This document shows, one piece after another, positions 11,717 through 22,834 of a stretch of 64,000 nucleotides of DNA (within the stretch, counting starts at the first letter, position 1; each line of letters opens with the position of its first letter). This DNA comes from Gossypium raimondii (taxonomy: Eukaryota; Streptophyta; Magnoliopsida; Malvales; Malvaceae). The stretch spans positions 51,246,390-51,310,389 of the forward strand of contig NC_068576.1 of NCBI RefSeq assembly GCF_025698545.1. Reading direction: 5' to 3'. The position numbers and the translations under genes were made by a program. The notes beneath the pieces were generated by a model that saw nothing but the letters and a program-made list of their open reading frames with translations, was not told the origin of the DNA and did no database searches.

Positions 11717-13620
11717 TTCAACTCATCATCGCCAGATTCATCGTCCCCTTCTTCGTCATCGTCATCATTATCATTATCCTCATCTTCATCTCCATCTCAA
11801 TCTCAATCTCAATCTCAATCTCCATATTCATCTACTTCTTGATCTTCATCTCCAATGTTATATTCATCTTGTTATTTTGAGCTAGACTTCATTTGCATCC
11901 TAGGTTGTCATCGTATACCGTCAGTTTTATTAGTAGGTGGTTGCAAAGATAATTTGCCTTTGAAGAACCATGGTTTTGGTGGTGTTTGTGATACTATTGA
12001 CAAACAAATATATGGTGTTGTTGACGGTAGTAACAAGTCATATGCTCTTGCAAATGGAGGTGATACAAAAAAATATTCCTAGGGAAGGTGTTGATGCATG
12101 GTGTGATGGTAGAATAGATGTTGAGGCATATATCGATGATGGTGCATAATTTGTTGCTTGTGTGAAAAGCATGGGATTTTTAGTAAATACACCAAAAAAA
12201 TATAAATTGTACTAACTGGGATGTGCACCCATTGGTATAGGATTTGGGGTTGGATTTGATGATGATGAATTTGATGTGTGTACTCTTAACCGCGGCCTCA
12301 TATGGTATCGTGTTGGCCTGTTATAATGAATTTGTCTACTTCTTTCCTCTCCCGGAAATAGATATGACTAACCATTAAGGCTAAAGCATGTTATCTAATC
12401 CAAAAACGTTGCCAAATTTGGTTTGACAATTTGTTTGCGTACAGGTATAAAATCATACCTATGTTCCCACAAGTTGATATATTTGGCATGGAATTTAGGT
12501 CAATCTTCATCAATTCTGCCCCACAAGTCAATTTTGTAAAGTTCATCGAGGTTTTGAGGAGAGGGTGAAATATTTTGCACAAAGCCAAACTGACGCATCA
12601 CTCGATCAGATTTATACGTCTCAACTGTTGTAAAAACTATCAATGGCACTTTGACATGCCAAATTTTACGATTCATCAAAAATTTGAACGGGACGCATTC
12701 TTCAATTCTTGAATCATAGTATGATATCCATTCAAAATACAGTATGAAGTTATAAATTTCGTTACGTACCTAATCTTAAATTTCAAATCTTTATGTAATT
12801 ATTATGTAACTGAAAAATTAAAAAACTAACCTCAGCCTCTTACCGTTGATCTAACAATAACCAGATATCTTCAAGCTCATTCAGTATTCTCACATGACTC
12901 ACGTCATTGTTTCACTTATCCAAATAATATGTTATTCCAAAAATATAATAATGAAAAAGTAATATGATAACGATATTATTAAATGAATCTTACCTCATTA
13001 CGAGTGGAAATTGTTAAGAGAATTTTACTCGGGGACATAAAAATGGTAAGCAATATCATGCCCATGACCGAAAAAGGAGTATACAACAACCGATTTTAAA
13101 TTTCTATGCTTTAGTTGCCTGACACATCTCTTGGTACAATGTGGCCAAGACAAAATATCCCTAACTAAATCGCTCGATTTCTTTTAGGTCGATTTGTAGG
13201 AGTTATCTTAAATGCACTAGATTTCGAGATTTATCTGGCATTAGAAGACCCCCGATCAACTTCAACTGCACTAAAAGAGTTGTCAAGATGTGAGAAATTA
13301 TCTTCTAACCATTTTATATATATTTGGTTACCATTAAACTTGTTTGGTACATTGCCTTATAGTTAGGGCAAATTGGCCTCCAATCCCCAACATGCACTAC
13401 CCCGTAACAATTGTCCCAGCAATCGAGTTATAATGTCAAATCCTCAAGTGTAATCATACATATCATACATTCACCCCATAGAAGATGGAATGTATGTGTT
13501 TCAGGTCTTCATCTCTCCAGCAATGCACTAATAAGTGTGGCTCCAATTTAGTCTCGTCGAGCATACAGGACACGTGTAAGAATCCCGCCTCTTTCAAGTA
13601 TTGTTCAATAACACATGGTG
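11717..13620 (-). pseudogene. Decayed plant mobile domain (PMD) protein, transposon type
   Basis: On the minus strand, from about 13620 downward, the fragments read LDETKLEPHLLVHCWRDED, then HIHSIFYGVN, SIAGTIVTG, then near 12590 a block matching the usual ...IPPPPQNLDELHKID, DWPKFHAKY, WEHRYDFIPVRK pattern of PMD proteins. The C-terminus, coded by 11840-11717, is an acidic Asp/Glu tail ending GDDELKP and a stop. Frames are broken many times and short AT-rich intervals lie between the blocks. PMD proteins occur both as host genes (MAIN/MAIL1) and as passengers in MULEs and gypsy elements; the neighbouring transposase and the decay favour the passenger reading. Confidence 0.65.
11740..11850. 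repeat. ATC/CAATCT microsatellite-like tract
   Basis: CATCGTCATCATTATCATT followed by four tandem CTCAAT hexamers. On the minus strand it encodes the acidic tail of the PMD pseudogene, so it began as coding sequence. Confidence 0.7.
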
Positions 13621-13640
13621 CTCTTGCCCTTAAATTGTGT

Positions 13641-14080
13641 ATATATGTTTCAATAATTTGATCTTCGTCTTAATTATATAAACATAAAAAACTAAAAAAA
13701 ACATAATAATATTAACAACTTAATAATGATATTAATTAAAATAAAAAAATATAATAATATTTTCTTACCATTTTTAATTGAACAACATATATATGTTTGT
13801 GATCCAAACGGATTGAGACGTTGACGTTTTTATAATTTGTAACGTTTATCAAATTAAATAAGATAAATTAATTTACACAAAAAAAAAACTAAAAATTTAT
13901 AATATTATTAAATTGTCTCTAAATTAACAATTTATCTAACATAGCATACAACGAAGGGTCCCTTTCTCATTATAGTTATTACGTTCTCTATATATTCTCC
14001 ATGTGGGATGAGGCAAAAGCCTGCATTGTTCACAATTCGCAAATCAAATTAAAGCAACTCAACACTGTGAATGAGTTGTG
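13641..14080 (+). promoter_or_regulatory. CCD4 upstream region with candidate TATA box
   Basis: AT-rich sequence leads to CTCTATATATTC at about 13987-13997, a good TATA box 85-90 bp before the CCD4 start codon, with a plausible transcription start in the following CATGTGGGATG to CACAATTCGC interval. Further up (13680-13960) are oligo-A runs with no recognisable feature. Confidence 0.5.
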
Positions 14081-14223
14081 ATGGATGCCTTTTCTTCCTC
14101 CTTTCTCTCCACCCTAACACCTTCAACAAAACTCCTTTCTCCCGTTATCACCACCACTCTCAGATCAACTTCCCCATCACCTTATTATGCTCCTCTCCCC
14201 TACATTTCCTCTGTCAGAATTGA
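14071..14223 (+). other. Out-of-frame uORF overlapping the CCD4 start
   Basis: An ATG at 14071 lies ten bases before the CCD4 ATG in another frame and stays open for 50 codons to a TGA at 14221-14223, inside the CCD4 coding sequence. Its context is poor (T at -3, A at +4), whereas the CCD4 ATG is good (G at -3, G at +4). Leaky scanning would therefore be needed for CCD4, and the uORF could lower its translation. Confidence 0.5.
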
Positions 14224-15898
14224 AGAGAAACCTCCTACCTCCACAACCACCACCAAAACATCACATCCACCACCACCCCAATCTCCTAAAGCTTGGCCTC
14301 CACCAGCGCCATCCTATGCTTCTCCATCAGTTGGAGCCAAGAAAAGAGTAGAACCAAGGCTGTCCACCATGATCTTCAATACATTTGACGATATTATAAA
14401 CAACTTCATAGACCCTCCACTCAGGCCTTCTGTCGACCCCAAGCATGTCCTGTCCCACAACTTCGCTCCTGTTGATGAGCTTCCTCCTACACCCTGTGAA
14501 GTTATACAAGGATCCCTCCCGCCTTGCCTTGACGGTGCATACATTCGTAATGGCCCCAACCCTCAGTTCCTCCCTCGTGGACCTTACCACCTCTTCGATG
14601 GTGATGGTATGCTTCACTCCATTCGAATCTCCAAGGGCAAGGCCACCTTGTGTAGCAGATACGTAAAGACGTACAAGTACTCCATTGAAAACCAAATGGG
14701 TTCTCCCGTTTTCCCCAATGTTTTCTCCGGCTTTAACGGCCTAACCGCCGCGGCCACTCGCGGTGCTCTCTCCGCTGTCAGAATTCTATCCGGTGAGTTC
14801 AATCCTGCAAACGGTATTGGTCTTGCAAACACTAGTTTGGCCTTGTTTGGGAACCGTCTCTACGCGCTTGGTGAGTCAGATCTACCTTACTCTATACGCT
14901 TAACATCCAAAGGGGATATACAAACATTGGGTCGCATTGATTTTGATGGAAAGTTGTTCATGAGCATGACTGCTCACCCTAAGATAGACGATGACACCGG
15001 CGAGGCCTTTGCTTTCCGATATGGGCCTGTGCCTCCATATCTAACTTATTTTCACTTTGATGCTAATGGAAATAAGCAACCAGATGTCCCTATATTCTCT
15101 ATGACCCGCCCATCTTTTCTTCATGACTTCGCAATTACAAAGAAGTACGCTATATTTGCGGACATACAAATAGGGATGAACCCCATGGACATGATCATTG
15201 GAGGTGGATCTCCGGTGGGAACGGACCCAGCTAAGGTACCTAGAATCGGAATCATCCCTCGATATGCAAAAGACGAGTCGGAAATCAGGTGGTTTGATGT
15301 GCCTGGTTTCAACCTCATACATGCCATCAATGCATGGGATGAAGATGATGGCAACGCCATAGTCTTGCTGGCACCCAACATTCTATCAGTAGAGCACACC
15401 CTGGAGAGAATGGACCTGGTTCATGCTTTAGTGGAGAAGGTTAGAATCGACTTAAGAACAGGGCTGGTAACAAGGCACCCCATTTCAGCAAGAAATCTGG
15501 ATTTCGCAGTACTAAATCCAGCTTATGTTGCAAAGAAGAACAAATATGTGTACGCGGCGGTTGGGGACCCAATGCCAAAAATAGCAGGAGTGGTGAAACT
15601 GGATGTGTCTAAGGGAGAGCGGCAGGAGTGCACGGTGGGTAGTAGAATGTATGGGCCGGGCTGCTTTGGTGGGGAGCCATTCTTTGTTGCCAAGGAGCCA
15701 CAAAATCCTGAGGCAGACGAGGATGATGGATATGTGGTTTCGTATGTCCACAATGAAAACACAGGAGAGTCAAGGTTCCTGGTGATGGACGCACAATCAC
15801 CCAATCTTGACATAGTGGCAGCCGTGAAGCTGCCCCGTAGGGTTCCCTACGGTTTTCATGGACTATTTGTGAGGGAAAGTGATCTAAATAAGCTGTAG
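14081..15898 (+). CDS. CCD4: Carotenoid cleavage dioxygenase 4, plastidial
   Basis: Single-exon gene for 605 residues, the usual length and structure for CCD4. The enzyme is a non-haem iron dioxygenase that cleaves carotenoids, typically at the 9,10 or 9',10' double bond, giving apocarotenoids such as ionones and lowering carotenoid content; it sits in plastoglobules. The first 90 residues are rich in Ser, Thr and Pro and look like a chloroplast transit peptide. The four iron-binding histidines of the family are all present, at about 299 (MTAHPK), 348 (FLHDFA), 414 (HAINAWDE) and 593 (GFHGLF). The motifs NGPNPQF and FDGDGMLH, near residues 160-185, are typical. I chose ATG 14081 over a frame extension through GTG. 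A uORF overlaps the start. The gene looks intact and functional. Confidence 0.96.
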   Translation: MDAFSSSFLSTLTPSTKLLSPVITTTLRSTSPSPYYAPLPYISSVRIEEKPPTSTTTTKTSHPPPPQSPKAWPPPAPSYASPSVGAKKRVEPRLSTMIFNTFDDIINNFIDPPLRPSVDPKHVLSHNFAPVDELPPTPCEVIQGSLPPCLDGAYIRNGPNPQFLPRGPYHLFDGDGMLHSIRISKGKATLCSRYVKTYKYSIENQMGSPVFPNVFSGFNGLTAAATRGALSAVRILSGEFNPANGIGLANTSLALFGNRLYALGESDLPYSIRLTSKGDIQTLGRIDFDGKLFMSMTAHPKIDDDTGEAFAFRYGPVPPYLTYFHFDANGNKQPDVPIFSMTRPSFLHDFAITKKYAIFADIQIGMNPMDMIIGGGSPVGTDPAKVPRIGIIPRYAKDESEIRWFDVPGFNLIHAINAWDEDDGNAIVLLAPNILSVEHTLERMDLVHALVEKVRIDLRTGLVTRHPISARNLDFAVLNPAYVAKKNKYVYAAVGDPMPKIAGVVKLDVSKGERQECTVGSRMYGPGCFGGEPFFVAKEPQNPEADEDDGYVVSYVHNENTGESRFLVMDAQSPNLDIVAAVKLPRRVPYGFHGLFVRESDLNKL

Positions 15899-17489
15899 AA
15901 GTAGATTCACTTCCTCTCGGTCGGGTTCAGGTGGATGATCATTCATTAAACACATATAATAGCAGTGAATACCATAGCAGATGAAAGTTACAAGGCGTTT
16001 ACAACATATTGTATAAACATATAGTATTCTGTTACAGATGATTGAAGTCCCAATATCATAATCATTGCATGTAATACTTGTATTTACATTTTACCTTTCT
16101 AAAATAACCAATTATATAATCCAGTGAATTATTTATCGGTCATTCATACACTATGCTGTATAGATTTAGCTGTTAACCAACCTCTATCCCTCACAAACAG
16201 TGGCTTGTAAGAATCTATCTTTTTTTTTTTCTTTGCTTTTGCTTTAATTGTTGCCTAAGGGTGCCTCAGCAATCCTTTGGATTGCAAACTTCAGTTCAGT
16301 TTATTCCCTTTCCGACGCACTGGCTTTGATTTTTCTGACGGAAGCTTTATGGTACAGCGGAACTTCACAACATTCGTTTATGCCGCCCACTTATTACTTT
16401 CCTGTTCTTTTGTCCTGTACCGTATGTTTACCCCTTTTTTTTCTCATACGCTACATGTGCTATTTATTTTATTTGAAAGTTCTAAATACTTTTAAATTTA
16501 ATATATATTTTCTGTTTTTATATAAAGTTTTTCAATTATTTCGAGTTAAAAGGTTTTCAATATTTTTAATATAATAAATGTACATAATTATTTATTAATT
16601 AATCAGAATATTTAAATAAACATATATAACAAAGTACCTATATTTTTCAATATGTTATAAATTCTACAACACAAATATTACTATCCTCAATAATCATTTT
16701 TCATTCTCATTATGATTTATTGAATCCAAAAATTAATTTTATCATTGTTATATTTCCATTATTTTTAATTTCACTAAAGCTACGTGAAACCTAAAAAAGG
16801 AGAAGAAGAAATTACCGCATGGCAAATGACGGGTGACAAGGTGGGATAAGCACACGGATGTTTTAATTTCTCAAGACAATATTGATTGGCACGTACCATC
16901 TCTCTTTAAAAGGAAGTTAAGAGATGTAACTACCAGCCCCATCTCACCTTGGAAGTTAAGAGATGTAACTCGGAAAGCTGTAAATAGATATCTCCTAGTA
17001 CAGTTGGTAAGGATGTGGTCCGACTTTCTAAACAAACCACTACGTGTTGCAGACAAATACAACTAGGGTTTAGGCTCCTCTTGTGGATTCACAATTCAAA
17101 CTGTTGGCTTCTTCAAAATAGTCACTTTATACTTTTAGTCAATGCAATCCTAATTGGTCCTGAGACGGTCCCTGGAGACGCCTCATCTACAATTTATGCC
17201 ACGACTGTCAGTAGCATTTATGGGAAAGAGAAAACACAATGCTGAAACACATCATTAAACAAGCGGCACCTTCATATCTACTACTAAAACAGTCCTTAAA
17301 CCACCCACAATCAAACAAACAATTTTCTATCCTCCTCCATTTTGCCTTTTAATCCACAAGCCCACCCTTTTGGATTACATTTTACAAACAGTGTGTTGTT
17401 GATCTCTAATTTCTCTTATCAAATTTTACCAAATATTAAAATCTGAAGATTTAATGGATGTTGTTCGATCCTATCCATCCCACAAAACT
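15899..17489. other. Intergenic region between convergent CCD4 and RNASEH2B
   Basis: Contains the CCD4 3' flank (possible poly(A) signals in the AT-rich stretch near 16080-16120), then AT-rich DNA. A 20-bp direct repeat (GGAAGTTAAGAGATGTAACT) is at 16912-16931 and 16951-16970. The open frames near 16.25-16.57 kb are Phe/Leu-rich and show no domain; I do not call a gene. Confidence 0.5.
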
Positions 17490-20400
17490 TCAATTCCTCC
17501 TCCGTGAAGCCCTGGTGAACATTTCTTTGATGTTCCTTGACTCTGTCTCAACTTTAACCTTTTTGGCTTGCTTGACATTTCTTCCCGTCTTTTTCTCACT
17601 TGGATTCTTACCCTGCTTAATTCAATTCATAAAAACATTAACTTATATATACGGAAGAAGAGTATCAATCGACAAGAATTGCAAATGTAAAAAGTTTACT
17701 CTGACAAGCATTTATGGTATAAGCCATTAGCCTAGCCTAGTGGTAGGCTGGTAGCCACACCCCACGCTCTAATGAGGGGGCCAAAAGTTGAAAAGCAATA
17801 CCAGCAACATCCCCAATTTAAAGAAAAGGAAGCAATTGGCAAGCTTTATTAAAATACCTGTGAGAAGTTGGAAGAACTAACAGGGCTTTCTATAGCTGAT
17901 GGACAAACTTCAATATCTGCTGCTATTCTTTTCGCCTCCGGTAAATTCAACCTGCAAACAGCTCAGCGATATACAACTCGAATGCATCAAGAGGGGAAAA
18001 AAACTCTGCATAGATTCATTTGATCTCCTAATTTCTTAGAACGGAATAAACAGAGTTGAACATAATATACATTTAGAATTGAAATTTTCAAAAGGTTTGA
18101 GACGATACTTAAAATGGTCACACAAAAGCTTCAACCAAGGGTCATCTTTCAAATACTCCCCTAATATTGATACTGAATCAGCCACTGCATCAATAAAAGA
18201 GGTAAATCAAATTGTGACATATGTTGTTAAATCAACATTAACTTCATGCCAAATCAGGCACTCCACAGCTTTTCTAAGATATGGATATTAGAACCGTTGT
18301 TTATAGCTTTTACTCAATGCCAGTGACTACTGAAATGAGCTGATCAGGCACATGCTTGTGAGCCGAACACACAATAATAACTATTCCATATATGCAATCC
18401 CTTGGGCTGATAGCTTTACCACCCAAGCTTACTGTAGTCATCATATACTTACGGCATAAGAAATTGGAATTTTAAGCGGAAGTTACTGGAAGCAGTCTTT
18501 ACATATTACATAGCTTGGCCCCTCTAAAAATTTAAGCCTACACTTTCTTGCACTTATCTATCCAATAAGACTAAGAAATTTTCATTTAAAATTTTTATTA
18601 CCACATACATGTCTATCGTGTGTTAAGGTGAATGGTTGCATGTCACAAATATAAATAGATGAATATCATAGCCTATTTTCTCAGAGAAAATATACATGTA
18701 TCCTTCTCTTCACGTGCAGCATAGTTTTGATCCAATGCCGGTAGAGTCTGTTTCAACTGGCATACCTGCAGTTCAAGAGAAATTATAAAACACTAAACAG
18801 TTGACTTATAGAATTTGTATAATCATGGAAGCAGCTAGCACAAACTAACATATAACGTTGCAATGAGTTTAAGAACAATGATGTAAAACAATAGTGGTAG
18901 CCATTTAAAACAGAAGTGTATTGCTTTCCCAAGTGGATATTTGATGCACGTATTATGTTCAATTGACCTATAAAGGATAGTTATCTTCTTTCCAATTGAA
19001 GACACCAGAAATATGTAATACAAGATCTCACACTTGGGTTCTCTACACATCCACAGTAAGATAGCTACACAACCAACAAAAACTCGGTTTTAAACGTTTC
19101 ATAGATGAACACAAGAAAAAAAATAATTACAACAGAAGAAGACCAACCTTGTAATGTAACCAAGCAAAAACCTTCTTGTCATCAAGCCTGAAAAACTTTG
19201 TGGATCCAATTTCTGCATATTTACAGAGCAGGTGAGGATAATTAATATATGCTTATTTGCAGTAGTTAGTTATTGCGGACGATTTGACATATAGTTAATG
19301 GAACAATTTGTAATGCAGTTATTAGCATATACGCTCCACGAAAAACAGGACTAAACCCTTGCCACCAGAAGAAAATAGTAGAGACAGGATCCCTTAACCA
19401 CATGCTACAATTAGATTTATGACAAGGTAATTCATGGAAAAAAAAAAAAAAAAAAAAAATCTCTTTCCCTGTAACAAATACAAAAACTGACAGGACAGAA
19501 TGACTTAAAAGAAAGCATCCTGGAATTATTCTGAAAGAGATGTTCACAGGAATATGCAGGTGGTAGGAAACCTTTGCTTTCACAAACAATTTCCATACAG
19601 TCCTTCGCAATGGAGAATAACTGCTGATATCCAGGATAGTCATTAACGAAGAGGATCTCATCTAATTGCCTAAACTTTCCAGGATCATCCCCTTTCTGCA
19701 TTTACATCAAAATTGAATGATTACAGGTGAAAGATAAAAACTTCAAAGATTTGAAAAACAAGAAGACCAAAAAATGAAATCAACGGTAAGAACCAGTATT
19801 GAAGCACACAATCTAAGCTAATCAAAGACAGTAGGCTGGATAAAGTGAAAGAAAGCGGGAGATTGATTATTATTATGATAATGAGAATATCCTAATATAT
19901 AGTTGAAACAAGATAATGCAATACAGCACAGAGACTAAAGAATCTTGCAATCCTTACAACTCAGAAGTTATTGTTGAAGGATTTTAATTTGTTTTAGTAG
20001 AGATCAAATAATCCCCCCCCCCTGTTAAAATTAAGAATTGACGAAGCAAGAACCATCAACTAATTTCATGTAGGACTTAACGTTTCAATGGCGCAGTTTC
20101 TCAAGTGTCTTTTCTCTTAGCCTCTTGAGACACTTGGCTACGCTAAAAGGGAGAATACGTTCTTGAAGATGCCTTGCATTGAGGCTCTAACTTCCAAGGT
20201 GCTATTTGAGCGATTGGTTATGTAAAAGTAACTAGGCAAGCATCTCTAGTTAAGGGAAAGTAGTAAGGATCATACCTTCATTCTTGCATCTTCGAAGAGA
20301 GGCAACATGATGAAAACAGGATCAATAGGAGTAGCAGTATATAGGCTCCCATCTGCGTAGTAATAGAAAAGGAAAGTAAGAATAATAAAAAAAGCAAGGT

Positions 20401-21386
20401 AATCAGAGGGACTGCCTACTATTGGGGATTATAAGAAACATGTGCAACCAGCCATTCAGCTGTGCTCAATGTATAATCAACTAAACTGAATAAAATTGTC
20501 TATGATTGAATGTTAGTTTATAAGGTTAAGAATTAAGGTTTGCAAATAATAATCCCACTAAGGTCCATCAATTTTGGATTTACGTATAATATATTCAGTT
20601 TGACATACATAGTTGACATACAGTTTATTAAAATTATTGTTTAAGATTTACAAATTATACCCTTTCTGAAACATTGTGTGTAAACCATAGAATAGCTGGA
20701 TATCACAACCTAAATCAAACCAATACCCCAAGCAACTCTAAGAAAATGAGCCACGAAACGCTAAAATTAGTGGGCTTCTTCTGCTCATAATTAAAACAGA
20801 AAACTAAGTTTCTTTTCCTTTCATAGACCACAAGCATCATATGAGTGCATACATGTATATATACGTTCATACATATATACACGTATGAGCTTGGGAAATA
20901 ATAATCTCTTGCCTAATGACACATGATGAATGTTATAAGAATAGAAGGGTTACCTTCCGAAACATAATCTCCCAAAAACCAAGACCCATACGGTTGCTTG
21001 AACCAGTGAAGTTCTTGGAGCAACCTATTACATAAAAGATAGGATGTCCTGACTCCTGTGAAGAAAAAAACAGAACTTTGTGTAGAAATCAGGAGGATCA
21101 AGCTATAAAACAAGATGAGCAAGAAGTCCAAAAATCAGAGTTCCATATTCTGAAACATAGCGATGAAAAGTACCAGATTTGGGGTGACGAAGTGATAGAA
21201 AACGAGCGGAACCATCCCCATTAGCTCCAGGGACTGCAAGGAATGGGAAGAAAACCTTAAGATAAATTGCAAAAGGAAAGACACGAATAATTCTAAGAGA
21301 AGAAAAAGAAATGCAGGCAGAATGGGGGGGTTACCCGGAGCAATTAAAAGACGGGACTCATCAATGCCTTCCCAGCAAGACCCCAT
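17490..21386 (-). CDS. RNASEH2B: Ribonuclease H2 subunit B
   Basis: Ten coding exons on the minus strand: 21386-21335, 21233-21174, 21055-20954, 20352-20276, 19695-19572, 19212-19148, 18765-18696, 18184-18109, 17951-17858, 17612-17490. All introns are GT-AG, every junction keeps frame, and the total is 280 residues. The protein is the B subunit of the trimeric nuclease that removes ribonucleotides from DNA and degrades RNA:DNA hybrids in the nucleus. Motifs that identify it are WEGIDESRLLIAP at the start, LLQELHWFKQPYGSWFLGDYV, DGSLYTATPIDPVFIMLP, DDPGKFRQLDEIL and PGYQQLF. The C-terminus is basic and ends RNIKEMFTRASRR, placed like the PCNA-binding peptide of animal subunit B but without the usual paired aromatics. 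No break is seen. Known family, spliced by eye. Confidence 0.93.
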
Positions 21387-22834
21387 TAGTCAAAGAACAG
21401 AGACAATGCAGATGCAGAGCAAAGAATGACTACAAACTGGGACTCTGCTAGCGGGAGAATAAATTAGGGGAAAGGAGTGCTGAAAAGTGAAAAAAGGCAG
21501 ATAGATTGGCGGGAGCGAACGAACGGTAAAGATGAAGAGCGCCCCCACAAGAAATCCGGAATCCGGGTATTGGTTTCAAGCCCGTACCCTACCCGACTTT
21601 GAAATATAATCAAGCCCAATATAGTCCAACTCCAGCATGACCCTTGGGTTGGGTTACATCAAGGCACGGAGCTTAATCGGCTTTCAATCTCCATCGAAGT
21701 ATTCGGCTTGGGTAAACAATATTCAATGTGGAAGAAAATCCAAACGCAGTGGACTGAATGGAAGCCTGGACTAGGATTTCCGACTTCCATCTCTGGTCAC
21801 AGTTAACCAAATGATCCATTGTTTCTGATAAATGAATAGTAATATATTATGCCAATTGTAATCAAGAAGTCTCAACCCCAGATCTCTTCCATGAGCTGCT
21901 GCTGCTTCAATTACCAAATAACCAGATTGCCATGTCAATACTTATACACACTAAAAACACAATAATGTCTCTATCACATGAGTTACTACCCCAATTGCCT
22001 ATCCAATTTTCATTACAGACCTTTCATCCACGATGTTTCACCTACAACCTTCTCACGTTTTCTCCATGGAAATCAGAATACCCATTAAAACTAGAAACTA
22101 TCGTTACAAAACCATTCTACTCTATTTGGATTTTTTTTTTACTTTCGGAAGTAAATGAAGTTAGTATCTCTGTTTTTCTTTGAAACACCTAATTTTTATT
22201 GCACAGCTACCCTTTAGATAAATTATTTTTATTCAAAAAATATATTTGGGAATAAATAAATCATTATAATGATACATCTCCGCTCACTGTAAAGATTATA
22301 AAATTTCTTTTTCATACACAAAAATACACTTCTTTCCTCACTAATTTGAAGTATATTTCTTCCCTTATCCATCAACATGGTTCATATATATTAAAAAGGA
22401 AAAGGTTTTTATTAGTTCAAGGAATAATATTGGAATCTCCATTGTATTCAGTATCCAGTTCTCCCAGGCCCGGCTGCTCATTAGCGATTTCGTCAATAGA
22501 CTCTACTGTAAACCTACTTCCAGGAGTGATTTAGATAAATGCTATGCCATCAATTCATAAAACCCAGAATACAAATATAATATGCCAGCACCATAAAATG
22601 TGGGATCTAATTGCTCCATAAACAGCCATTCCGACTAATAATTAGGTTCCTAATTCCTCCATGTTCTAACAACATATGAGACACCGGAAATGAAGACAAG
22701 TTCAACTTAGGATTTGCTTACATCTCCAATACATACGACTTCATCTGTTCAACCCCCCCATTCTGATCACAATCGCAGAATTCATCCCTTAATACAAGGA
22801 GGATTTCAGATGGACAGAAGGTTATGTACAAAAT
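21387..22834. other. Intergenic region upstream of RNASEH2B
   Basis: RNASEH2B promoter side (21387-21800, GC-richer, with AATCCGGAATCCGGGT near 21554) and the 3' flank of the SirB1-like gene (22300-22834). Small frames in between have no domains. No transposon recognised. Confidence 0.45.

Noticed and set aside
14314-15813. Several 60-122 codon frames opposite or shifted to CCD4
   Set aside because: Shadow frames of a strong, GC-richer coding sequence; no domain in any of them.
16981-17075. tRNA-like TAGTACAGTTGGTAAGGATG near 16.99 kb
   Set aside because: It resembles an A box, but no GGTTCGA-type B box or cloverleaf follows at the right distance.
17458-17730. A 90-codon + strand frame
   Set aside because: It is the antisense of the last exon of RNASEH2B (the KKVKVETESRNIKEMF part), which makes far better sense.
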